Below are positions 40,051-51,172 of a DNA stretch of 64,000 nucleotides, piece after piece; the first letter of the stretch is position 1; each line of letters opens with the position of its first letter. The stretch is from assembly GCF_002105155.1 (NCBI RefSeq), contig NW_019028986.1:264501-328500 (forward strand). Direction: 5' to 3'. The translations under genes and the position numbers were made by a program. The stretch comes from Lobosporangium transversale (Eukaryota; Mortierellomycota; Mortierellomycetes; Mortierellales; Mortierellaceae). The notes under the pieces were generated by a model. The model was given only the letters and a program-made list of their open reading frames with translations. It made no database searches and had not been told where the DNA came from.

Positions 40051-40294
40051 GTATAGGTGGACTAAAAAAAAAAAAAAACGTTTTTGGTTTCAGTTGACAT
40101 CAAAGAATTTTACTTATGCCCAGTTATACATGCTGACATGATCTCCTTGCGCTTCACTACAGGAGTATAGACCCGGTAGGTAATGTTAAAGAGCAGTATG
40201 CTATTCAGTAAACGTATTCTTGAGTAATGTCTCCGTCGAGTTATCTAAATCACTGTTGACCATATTGTCTTAGTCCCCAAGTTCACATCCAGGA

Positions 40295-41661
40295 ATGATA
40301 TCTACACCACTGCGGGCACCATGGAGAAAACTGCTTTATGTTAAACAGGATTACCCTGACAATTACGTGGACGAAACTTTTCTTGAGGAGCTACAAAAGA
40401 ATGGTACAGTTTGAGAGAAAGGGAGTAAAAAGAGAGTAGCGAAAGCCAGATCATGGCAATACGGCTGTCAAAACGTCTTTAATTGACTTTTTTTTTTTTG
40501 CTTATAAAAATGGAGGTTAGCAAATGTCCGGCAATACGAATATTGGTCCGTCGTTCTCGAGTCAACCATCATTAGTCAACACATCTCATCTATTGTCATC
40601 TTTGTAGCTATTTTCATCTATCTTCATTTCGGGATGCTTAGCTCGCACGCGCTTATTACGATAGGAACTGTTGGCTCAGCTATTGGATATGGATTTTGGG
40701 ATTGGAGTAACACGATGCTGACGCCGGATTCCAACTACCAGCGTAAGAATCTTATGCAAGCCCGGTTTAATAAGATTGTACAGTAAAAAAAAAGGCTCCA
40801 CTAAACGCCCCCAGTGATTTTTTTGTGGGCTGATGGACACCATAGGACGGAAAATCTTCAAGGGTGCAGTACTATTCTTTCTGACGTTGCTTGGGCTTAC
40901 CCCGATCCTCAAGACCTTGACAGAAAAAACTTCAGAAGACACAATTTGGGCGCTGACAGTGATATTGTTTTTAGCAAATCTAGCGTTTCATGATTATGGA
41001 AGTGGTAACAGACGCAATATCAAATATCCCGGATCTTTATCAACCAACGCTGCCATCTTCGCTTCGGTGGTTTTAGCCTCAAGGTTCAAGACGAATTTAC
41101 ATGTGTTCGGACTCATGTCCTTTGCTGTTGAATGGTTCGCACTCTTTCCGATGCTTCGACGGCAAGTGAGGGTAAAGAAAGAAAAAAGGCAAATAACCTA
41201 TTCATATGTCATAGCTATGATCGTATAGCCTTTTTTTGTATGGCGATTAAGATCATAATCTATTTGTATTCACTATTAGAGCATATCCAACCGAGGTAAT
41301 CTAGCGCTGACGATCATATTATTCCTAGCAGCTACGACGCTGTTTAGCCAGATATCCCCGGCGATTGTCGTTATCTACATTCTCGGAATGGCTTTCTTGA
41401 CATTTGTCTGTCCGTTCTGGCTAATTTGGATTCAGCGATACAAAAAGTAAGCCTTCCTTCCTCCTTCATCTGTTGCTTATTCTAATTGCATCGAGAGAGT
41501 GATATTGTTTGCGGTCGGATCAATTTTCTGAACTCTCCTTTTTTTTTTTTTTTTTATTCTTAATGCTTTGTCTGATATGTTTGGGAATTAGTGAGATCCA
41601 TGGGCCATGGGATGAAGCTCGACCAAAGATCCAGCACGGACGCTCGTTCGATTACAACTAA
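40295..41661 (+). CDS. GPI2: GPI-GlcNAc transferase subunit PIG-C/Gpi2
   Basis: Multi-span ER membrane subunit of the enzyme that makes GlcNAc-phosphatidylinositol, the first step of GPI-anchor synthesis. Exons 40295-40403, 40521-40742, 40846-41171, 41280-41446 and 41592-41661 give 297 residues, the same length as the human protein. Conserved stretches: [88 protein letters not shown] and, near the end, [10 protein letters not shown]. About eight hydrophobic segments are visible. I chose the ATG at 40295 because it sits as far from the DNYVD motif as in animal PIG-C, and because an in-frame stop lies immediately before the exon. An upstream coding exon is possible (see 39956-40050). Confidence 0.93.
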
Positions 41662-41675
41662 AACAAAAGAAAATT

Positions 41676-41681
41676 AATAAA
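41676..41681 (+). terminator. Putative GPI2 poly(A) signal AATAAA
   Basis: AATAAA 15 nt after the stop, followed by a T29 run at 41684-41712. Confidence 0.4.
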
Positions 41682-41914
41682 CGTTTTTTTTTTTTTTTTT
41701 TTTTTTTTTTTTGGAGTCCCAAAAACAAATAGGCCAAGCACATGAAATTAGCAGACATTTATCCAGGCACAGCCCCTGCCACGGTTGCTTGTCTTAAAAT
41801 AGAACAAGTCAGAGATTCATTCTTTTTTTTTTTTTTTCTCCTTGCATCTCCATTTGACGTGTCTGGTTTATTACTGCAAGAGTGCATTCACATTGCATAG
41901 TACTTTAGTACAGG

Positions 41915-43356
41915 ATGGTCATCATTCCTTCGAGCTACCCTGGTACATTGCCTTCCCTTAATCTCAGTTCTCCCCCTTCAATAAACCCTAGTATCGATTA
42001 CACACTGTGTCACTCACTTTTTTTTTTTTTTTTTTTTTTTTTAAGCACAGGGCATTTTTTACATGTTAGGACATCCCTCCCTTTTCAAAAACTTGATATG
42101 TCCTATTCTATTAACGATCATTTGGGGACTTGCTATGCTTATTTTTGGGTTTGCATACTTGCTCAAGTTGCAGGCTCATGCCCTTATTAATGTAAAGTGT
42201 CCTGCCGCTGTCGCCTGGTGAGTAAGAGAGGACAAGGAATCTTATTTCCTTTCGCCGTTTTTATCCCTGACGATTCACTCTAAATTGATGGCTTTATTTA
42301 CTTTTTTTTTTTTTGTCCTACTAGGATCGTATGTATTATTTTTGTACTGCTTGAAGTAGGAGTTTTGTCTATCCTGTTCTATCTCATTATCTTGCCGATT
42401 TATCAGGATGGTCTTTTTGACCGTGTTCTCAAATTAAGAGGCTTGAAGCACGTCCTGAAGGCAAACGAAGGCAATGACTTGGTCAAGTGTATGCGCGGTG
42501 TTTCGGGTGGCCTTTGGATCTTATTCTTTCAGGTGAGGGTTGTTATTATCCAAGTTTGATTAGACTCGGTTTTCCTCTCATGAAAGTCTTCTTTTCCATG
42601 CGTGATTTGTCATATGCATAAAGTGAACAAATTAAATGAAAACTGATAAAAAGAAAAAAAATTATTTACTTTCCTGCAGATCCTCGTATTGATTTTAACG
42701 CTACCACTCAACATTGTGCCTATTCTTGGTCAAATGGCATTTGCAATCATCAATGGATGGGTCCTGACTTTTGGTCTACGATTTCATTATGATGCAGAAA
42801 TCCGCAATATTTCAGTCTTACAATCGAGACGAGAAGCATGGCAGCGGCGAAGTGATTATACATCGTATGTTTTTTTTTTTTTTTTTTTTTTTTGTTTTGC
42901 TTATAACCTTACGATACAACTTTTTAAGCGGTTTTTAATATGTGATACTCAAATTACTATCACAATGAATTGACCTTTTTTATCCCTCTTCATCGAATGT
43001 ATCAACACAGGTTTGGTGCAGTTGCAGTAGGCTTAGAAATGATTCCTATTGCCAATATCTTTTTCGTCTGGACAAATATTGTGGGCTGTGCACTCTGGGT
43101 TGCAGATGAGATTGAGAAGAGCGAGGCGCAGTTGCAGTTGGAGCAGTCGTCGCAGACCCTTATGGGAACCCATCAGAACATTCCTCTAAAGGTGAATACT
43201 CTTAATTACAGCCCAGGAAGCCGTGTCACGGGTGTGAACTCAGGATTACCATCCTATACGCCTCAGATGCAACCACAGTATCAACCGTCGGACCCATATG
43301 CACATCAAGGATCGCCACGTGTACCTCCCAAGAACAAGAAGCATCCAGAAGTTTAG
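41915..43356 (+). CDS. EI24/CysZ-family membrane protein (RRT8/LDS-like)
   Basis: Integral membrane protein of 304 residues in five exons (41915-41942, 42070-42217, 42325-42532, 42680-42864, 43011-43356). Hydrophobic segments include CPILLTIIWGLAMLIFGFAY, IVCIIFVLLEVGVLSILFYL, ILVLILTLPLNIVPILGQMA and GLEMIPIANIFFVWTNIVGC. The pair PLNIVPILGQ...FHYDAEIR and ...SFGAVAVGLEMIPIANIFF is characteristic of the EI24-like domain found in yeast Rrt8/Lds lipid-droplet and spore-wall proteins and fungal relatives. Its biochemical role is not established. The cytosolic C-terminus is Pro/Gln-rich and disordered. The first exon is only 28 nt but ends at a GT donor in the right phase, so the start is moderately sure. 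It lies in tandem with GPI2 and the MATE gene on the same strand, with no sign of shared function. Confidence 0.82.
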
Positions 43357-43627
43357 AAAAAAGATTACTGAAAAAAAAAAAAAAAAAAAAAAAAGACTAA
43401 TGAATGTGACATCATTCTGCTCGTGTGCACAGACCAAGCCAAGCATCAACCCCGTAATTCCATCGATGAGATCAATCAAAAACCGGATTCCGGATTATTT
43501 TGTCGTGATTAATAAAAGCTTGCATGTCACATCAATTTTTTTTTTTTTTTTTTCCTCTCTTTCTTCCTATCTTTTTTTTTTTTTTTTTTTTTTTGTCAAG
43601 TCCTTCTTGAAGGTTGATTTTAAAAAC

Positions 43628-45608
43628 ATGTCATCGTTTCCAAAACACTCCTATGAGCAAGCATATGATCATGCCTTCCCTCCAAGTCCACCTCAACTAC
43701 ACCAGTATATCTCTGTATTTCCTACGGTCTCAGAGCGGACACCACTCATCACTAAAGCTCCCACTACTCCTACTGGCCCTACTGCTACTAGCAGCAGCAA
43801 TAATAACAACAACAGCAGCAACAGTAACAGCAGCAAGCCTCAACTCTTACCATCTTTTGTAACACCTGGACCTTTAACACCATCAACAGCAACAGCATTA
43901 GTAACAGACACTGATGCACTTCTTGGATATGAGATTGAATATCAGCAGCAACAACAACAGCAACAACACCAACAATACCCCATCACGAATGACGGTTACC
44001 CTACATCTCTGTCAGCGCGAGAAACAGCTTTAAAGGAGCTTAGAATCTTATTGCGATACTCTGGACCGGTAGTATTGACTTATATACTTCAAAATTCGCT
44101 CCAGCTTGCCAGCTTAGTTTCTCTTGGACATTTGGGATCTATTGGTAAGTAAATGATTACTTATTGTAAAAAAAAAAAAAAAGTCAATGGATCGAGAGAG
44201 GACGACCTTAATGAATGGAATGACGATGGGTCACAAAAAAATAAATAAATAACAATAATAATGACTCTGTCTTTATCGCTATTTTTGTGTCATGTTTAAT
44301 TAATTCACTTCTTGAATGTTTATTATAGAGCTGGCGGCCTCATCGTTGGCCTCCATGTTTGCTTCTGTGACCTGTTGGTCAGTATCCCTTGGCACTGCAA
44401 CTGCACTCGACACTCTCTGCTCACAGTCGTTTACCAGCCATCATCCCCACACCCTTGGATTACATCTTCAACGTGCAATCCTCATCCTCATGCTTCTCCT
44501 TATCCCTATCGCAGGTGTCTGGTTATCTTCAGAACAAATATTTCTTTTATTGGGACAGGAGCCCGCACTTGCTCAGCATGCTGCCATTTTCATGAGAGGC
44601 CTCTTACCAGGTGCTCCTGCTTATTTGATCTTTGAGTGTGTCAAGAAATTTTTGCAGGCACAGGGAAATATGCATGCTAGTACCTTAGTCCTCTTGATTG
44701 CTTCGCCTATTAATGTCATCCTCAACTACGCTTTGGTTTGGAACAAATATATTGGCATCGGATATATCGGCGCGCCCATCGCCACGTCAATCTCATACTG
44801 GAACATGCTGATCTTGTTGCTCCTTTATGTTCGCTTCGTGGATGGGTATCAAGGTTGGGGAGGGTGGACACGGGATTCATTGACGGGTTGGCCTGCATTT
44901 ATGAAACTGGCCATCCCAGGGATATTGATGGTCTGTACAGAGTGGTGGGCCTTTGAGGTCCTCTCCTTGGCTGCCTCCTTTCTCGGCACAATTGCCTTGG
45001 CAGCACAGTCTGTTGTGGTACAAACGTCTGGACTTCTGTACACCATTCCATTTGGTATTTCCATTGCTGCGTCAAATAGAGTAGGCAACTTGATCGGCAT
45101 GGGTGATCATCGATCAGCTCAGATCTCTAGTCATGTCTCCATTGTACTGGCAGTCCTCTTTGGCGTCATCAATTCCTTGGTGCTCCTCACATTCAAGGAT
45201 CATTGGGGCCGTCTTTTTAGCGAGGATGCCGATGTCGTTAGCACAGTGGCCATGGTTTTGCCTTTTGTGGCTCTTTTCCAGATCAGTGATGGCGTTGCTG
45301 GCGTTGGCGGAGGTGTTTTACGTGGTGTTGGTTTGCAACATCTGGGCGCCTACTTGAATTTAATCGCCTATTATCTTGTAGCCTTTCCGATTGGTTTTGT
45401 CATGGCCTTCAAGCTCGGATGGGGTTTGCGAGGCCTTTGGGGCTCTCTGTGTATAGCACTTTCTTTGGTCAGTTTGGGAGAGCTGTGGGTGATCATCAGA
45501 ACTAACTGGCCATCCGAGGTCCGAAAGTGCAAGATCCGTAACGATCAGTTGGTAAAGCGCAGGGAATCCTTACAGGCTGAGATTGAGGCTACAATGCCAA
45601 CACATTAA
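43628..45608 (+). CDS. MATE-family multidrug/organic cation antiporter
   Basis: Twelve-span MATE (multidrug and toxic compound extrusion) transporter that exports organic compounds in exchange for H+ or Na+. Two exons (43628-44144, 44329-45608) give 598 residues. The first ~125 residues are a Ser/Asn/Gln-rich cytosolic tail with a poly-Q run. The core begins RILLRYSGPVVLTYILQNSL and includes the MATE hallmarks SLGTATALDTLCSQSF, GAPAYLIFECVKKFLQAQGN, PINVILNYALVW and, in the second bundle, KLAIPGILMVCTEWWAFEVL, PFGISIAASNRVGNLIG, GVGGGVLRGVGLQHLGAYLN and, at the last span, GLWGSLC. Substrate cannot be told. No frameshift or missing segment is seen. The gene is convergent with the zinc-finger gene, 378 bp apart. 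Confidence 0.96.
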
Positions 45609-45986
45609 AACATTAACTATAAAATACATGTATACATATTATACTAACAATCTACTCAAGGCTTTGGAGGGAAGTTTTTCCCTAATTCCTATGCATTCCA
45701 CTAACAATAAAATAAAAACCATTGTACTTCATTCACACAACAAGCAAACTTACATCCAATTACTTCATATTTCATTTCATGGCATTATATTATATTATTT
45801 TAAAAGATCGTGTCTATGTCTATCAATAAGATAAAAGAGAGAGAAAGGAGATGAAGAAAGGGGAGAATGATCATGAGTGTTTCTCATATCATACAGATTC
45901 TTTAGAGTAAAATATATATATTATAAGTAAGAAAGAAAGAAAGAAAGACAGGAAAAAATAAAAATAAAGATAGAAAAAAAAGTAAA
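45609..45986. other. Convergent 3' flanks of MATE and zinc-finger genes
   Basis: Contains only 3' UTR-like A/T-rich sequence with purine repeats (GAAAGAAAGAAAG near 45928-45948). No gene. Confidence 0.5.
45706..45711 (+). terminator. Putative MATE poly(A) signal AATAAA
   Basis: AATAAA 98 nt after the MATE stop. Confidence 0.45.
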
Positions 45987-48900
45987 TTACAATGAAGAGA
46001 GATTGGCCATTGCTGTGCTATGGCGCCTCGCCACGCCTTGCTCCTTGGCAAGATAGTTGTTATTCTCGGTCATCGAGCTGGTGTCAGATATGAAGAATCC
46101 ACTCTCAGAAGAGCTTAAGCTCTGGCCATACATTGGCATTGGCATACTCTGCATACCAAATATGTCGAAACAGGGACCTTTGGATTTTGTGAATGAAAAG
46201 ACGGTATTTGTGTTATTGTTTGAGTTATATTCAACACCCTTAGTATTCTCCTCATCGCCAGCTTGTTGATGGTTCTTATTAGTGGGGTTGGATCCACCTG
46301 CTGTGGGCGAAGACAGTGCAGCAGACAGTGGCGAACGAGTCATAGGCGAATGCTCCTGACGGCTGACCGTTGTTGATTCTAATGAGGCTGCAGAACCGCC
46401 TACAATCTCGTCTGCAGTCCCATTAGAATTAGTGGCATTCATCCCGTTGATCCACTGGTTGGGATCCAGCGGATGCTGTGGAGGGATGTCTAGCCGAATG
46501 CCTGCAGCGCGAGCGGGCTCCTTTCGATCACGGATCACTGGGAAGGGAAACCCCTTCGACCCATCATCTTGCTGAGTGGAGCCTTGGAGATTCTGCGCAT
46601 TATAAGCTGCCGAAGGAGCCAGCCAGGCAGAAGTATCACGATCCCCATAAATACCTCCAGCGGAAGCAACTGTGTTCGGGTTGATTGGATTTGTGGTCAT
46701 ATCCATTGCCTGGCTAATTTCCATAGCCTCAACAACTGAATCAAGGCTTTCATGACCTGATTGTTCTTGTTGCTGCTGCTGCTGCTGCTGCTGCTGTGAT
46801 GATGCTTCATTCTTATTCATCAATATGCTCTGAGTAATCGATCCAGAGTTATACTTCTGTTCCAGCATTTGCAATTGCTGGTTTGAGTCCATGTAGCTGG
46901 AGTAGGCTCCACCAACAATATTAGGGTAACCGTGGATAGCGCTAGAGCTCGAAAAGGTCTGGTTATCATGGAAGGCCCCCGATGCACCACTTGCAGAGCG
47001 CTGTTTCCTGAGCCGACGGGGCCGTGTGCTGGAAGAACTATAGCCATAGTAATTGGATGCAAGGCTGTCGGCATATGATGCTAACGAAGTGAATGGATTC
47101 TCTTCCGGACTCTTAAATGGGACAGAGCTACTAGGAGTGGTGCCAGCACCAGCAGCTGGCGCAGTACTAATCGTAGGACCGGAGTTGATGCTCGAGTGGC
47201 TGTTTCCCTTTGATTGACTTGCAGCGTTATTGCCTGTAGCATGGATGATTGAGCGTGAACGGCGTCGAGGAGGTAGTCTGTTCTCCTTTAAATCTTGCAG
47301 GAACTTTGATTCATCGGGCTTCTGTCTTTCACTCTTAGACACAGCTTGAACAGAAGAAGGTATACTACTAAAAGGGCTATAAGCGGAAATCTCCTGGCTG
47401 TTTACCATGGAGGATTCCGACTCATATTGGTTTGTAAACATAAAGGCGGTTGTGTCTGGCATTGGAAAACCAGATCCCGATGTGCTGGATACCACAGGGG
47501 AGTCTGATGGAGAGGAAGGGGATTCAACCGATCCCCTGTTATTATTTGCGGTCTGATTTGCCCATTCTTGACGACGGCTATTGCGGATGATCATATTTTG
47601 TTTGCGACGCTCAATCTCAGTGCGAATATACTCTTCTTTGGCCTCAGAGTATCCTTCGCCGTAAATCTTTCGAGCATTTCGGTACACGCGACACCGCATA
47701 TCGTTAAAGCGATCTATTGGTCAGTAGAATGACGACAGTGTACATGATGAGTTAAAAAACGCATTGAACATCATTTGAACTCTCCTCACCCTTGATTCTC
47801 ATCCCTTTTTTTTTTTTTTTTTTTTTTTTATAGATTTAGATTTTGAGCATTTGCGAGCGATAGGAATGCGACAACTTACTTTTCTCAGGGTTACAATTCC
47901 TCCACTTGCGCATCCGCAGGGTTGTCTCATCGCGACTAACCTGCTTCTTCTCATGACCTTGCCACCGTTTCTGATCACGTTGGCGCTCATAAGGTGTGCT
48001 TGAAGGATGTAACAAATGGTCGAGTTTGGTAAAAGGTTGGTTAGAAGAGCATTCTTTCAGTGCATAGAAAATGACAATAATAATAAAGTAGATAAATAAA
48101 ATACATACTTATGAATGTTCTTGTTCTCAAGGTGTCGCTTCAAATTCGACTTTGTGGTGAACTCTACAACTTTAAAGAGAAACGGAGAATCACATTAGTC
48201 TCTTTCTTGTTCAACAAATTAGTTTGTTCGAGGTTACACCTATTGCCAGGGAAGGTGCACAGCCCTTCTCGTAAGGATTGCAGGGATTTCAGAGGTCTGT
48301 GCATCATTTGTTTGTGTCCGTGGGGGAGTGGAAATGTCTTTAAAAAAATATGTTTGTGTATTGTTATTGGTGTTACCTTTGCTCGGATCACATTTTGGAC
48401 AGATATACACCAGGGTCTTTCCATCTTTACCAATAACGGCATGGATGTCATCTACAGTTTGAAGAGGACCTGAAACAGAAGGAATGCGCTTCGACTGTTG
48501 CTGTGGCTCTTGCTGGGACTCTTGCTGTTGCTGACCACTTTCAACGATATTGTTGTCAGGGGATGAAGGCCGAGCTAAACTGTTTGATACCAAGGCGCCA
48601 AGACTTTGTTGCGATTGTTGGCCATAGCACTGCCCCTGTGATGTCTGGTATTGGTCATTATAGTCGAACGAGCGAGCTATACTAGGACCAGCGGCCGATA
48701 GCGGCGAGGACGACTCAAATGGATGTTGCGACATGCGGGAACTATCCGTATCCGAATAGAGCGAAGGACCCAATGGGAGGATAGTGCTAGACCCATACCG
48801 CACGGTGCTGTTGTAGTTTTGGGCGGATGTAGACGACATGGATCCATAGTGTGAGGAAGAGTGGTACATCATATCATTGTTAGCATGGGCTGGTGAAGTG

Positions 48901-49694
48901 GTTCCATAAATATTGCTAGCAATCTCGGCGGCAGTCATGGAGAGGCTATCGTATTCAGTGCCCTGAGATTGGGATAAAGGGCTTGTGAATGGGCTGTGAT
49001 AGGGGTATGAAGTTTCCGAGGAGGATGGCTGCTGTGGCTGGTAGTGATGCTGGAATCCATTCTGTTGAGGAGAGCTATTGTAAGATTGATAGGGAGAGTT
49101 GGTGGCTGATTCTTGCTGTGAATGTTGGACACTCATGGCTGCCAGGGCTGGTGTTAGATGACCCAGGCCTACTGAACTAGCATTACTGTCAATGCTGCTC
49201 GTACTTAAGCATCGGTTTCGATTACTGCTTCCGGCAGTGCCGGCTGCGCCAGGCCACAGGTAGCTAAGCCTTGCCTGATGAGAGTACAGATTAGCTACTC
49301 CACTCGAGACATTGGAGTTATTATGGCCCAAGATGGGTGAGAACGCGGTAGAGCTCTGTTGAAATGAGTCTCTTCGACCTCTCATGCGGCTACTGTAGCC
49401 TGATCGTGCGCTCAATGCTGCACTGTTGCTGGCGCTGTTGCCTTGGCTGGTGAAGCCCATGGCGAGTGGAGAGCGGATTTGCGGGACAGAGGAATGTTGT
49501 ACAGAGAGTGGGCTTAAGTAGCCAGCACTAATGCTACTGCTGTTATTATTACTATTACTGCTGTTGTTGGTGCTATCATTGGTATGATCATTATTCTGTG
49601 CGTGCAGTTGCGTATAGGTAGGGGTATAACCCGTCAAGATATTGCTGTTTGTTGTTGTGTGCCCTGAAGATTCAGGCGCGGATGATGAGGTCAT
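45987..49694 (-). CDS. Large disordered protein with a C2H2-like finger; probable transcriptional regulator
   Basis: Four exons (49694-48377, 48169-48109, 47998-47880, 47713-45987) join in frame to 1,074 residues. Residues 1-430 and about 580-1074 are low-complexity, rich in Ser, Gln, Asn and Pro, with poly-Q runs. The only folded-looking part lies around 425-570 and is spread over the small exons. It starts with an ICPKC knuckle, then FTTKSNLKRHLENKNIH, giving a C2H2-like arrangement with a longer C-to-H loop than normal. It continues into a strongly basic segment (ERQRDQKRWQGHEKKQ, DMRCRVYRNARKIYGEGYSE, RRKQNMIIRNSRRQEW). This fits a DNA-binding regulator with activation-type tails, but I do not recognise a named family. 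The upstream region has CT-rich tracts on the coding strand. Confidence 0.75.
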
Positions 49695-51072
49695 GGCAAT
49701 AGAATCTTGAACACTTTAAGTTGAGGCAGAAGGAGGTGATGGAAGTATAGTAACCAATATGTTTGTCTGTTGATTTGCGGTAATGTGCAAAGAAGAACCT
49801 GAAGATTGGAGAAGAAGAAGGGAAAAAGAAAGAAACGCTCAATAGAGCTTTAGTTCGCTGTGGAAGTAGATTCATGATATGCCTAAACAGCAACAAGCAC
49901 TTGCTATCCATGCACGCTCCAAAAAAAAAAAAGGGAGGCATGACAGGAACACGCAGATGATGCGGACACAAAAAGAAAATAAAAAACATACCTGATGTGG
50001 TGCAACCAAAATGTTGATGTCAAGGAAAAGGGGTATTTATGAATACGATTATAATGGGCGGGAAGCTTGGACAATGGTGTTTAGGATATGGTAAATGGTA
50101 GGATTAGCGGCTAAAGGGCAATTGGGATGAACAGAAATGAATTATTTTATTCTACTGATTGTAGAGTTATCCACAATAAGAGTAAAAAATAAAATAAAAT
50201 AAAAAAAAGGAGCCACAAGGGGTGTGCTAAAAGACAAGATCGGGGGCCGGTGGCGCAACGGAGGACAAGGGGAGACAGTCAGTCAACAGAACGCGGATGC
50301 ACGAGGGGACAGAGAAAGAGAAAGATGTATAAATGAATGAAGATATTTGCTGAGCACACTTTGAGATGAAGGAGAAAAGTGAGGAACAGAAATAAATGAA
50401 TGGATGAGGTTAAAATATGTCGAGAAAAGAAGCGAGAATAACAAAGAGGAGAACCAGAAAGTGTAAGGTTTGGGGTGATGAAGTAGAAATAAAGGAGAAG
50501 TGAAGGATGACAAAAAAAAAAAAAAAGACTAATGAAGAATCAATGAGATTTGGAGGGATAGAGCAGGTTTTATAAGCGAAGAGTGTCTGCAGTGCAAGCC
50601 GAAGTTGGTAGGGGAGGAAGAGAGGGGGTCGCAGGAGTGTGAATAAAAAAAAAAAAAGATGCATTTGGGGCATGTGCTACATAATGGTGCTCAATTTGGT
50701 CTAAGCAAGGATAAAATAAAATAGACATATTCATAGATTAGTGGTGCATGCAGACAAAGGAGGCATTGACTACATATACTCGACTACACTGGATACAATA
50801 CTTGTCTACTCAATCGAGGCACGAGATGAATATATGATTATGTTAGAAAGAACTACCATTACTCTATTATTTGTCTCTTTGTCTATGCATATTTGGTTTG
50901 CTTTTTTTAATCGTCTTTTGTGCTGACTTCTGTGAATGTGGTACGACTGAGGAGACAGAGGACATGGTTGCACAGAAATACACAAACAAACATCACACAC
51001 GGACGCACAACTCAACAAACAACAGACTTATGCGCGCGAAAAAAATAAAATAAAAAAATAAAATAGCAATAC
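49695..51072. other. Upstream region of the zinc-finger gene
   Basis: No gene seen. Purine-rich tracts on the plus strand at about 49800-49835 and 50300-50480 are pyrimidine tracts on the gene's strand, probably promoter/leader. Open frames here are low-complexity. Confidence 0.45.
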
Positions 51073-51116
51073 ATAATAATAATAACAATAATAATAATAA
51101 TAATAATAACAACAAC

Positions 51117-51153
<37 letters not shown>

Positions 51154-51172
51154 GTAATAGTAAGAATAATAA
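51073..51172. repeat. (AAT)n microsatellite
   Basis: About 100 bp of AAT/AAC units, slightly interrupted (AAC and AGT variants). It explains the poly-Leu and poly-Ile open frames on the other strand. Confidence 0.95.

Noticed and set aside
50241-50270. GGCGCAACGG-type tRNA D-arm lookalike
   Set aside because: No T-arm or matching acceptor strand follows within tRNA length.
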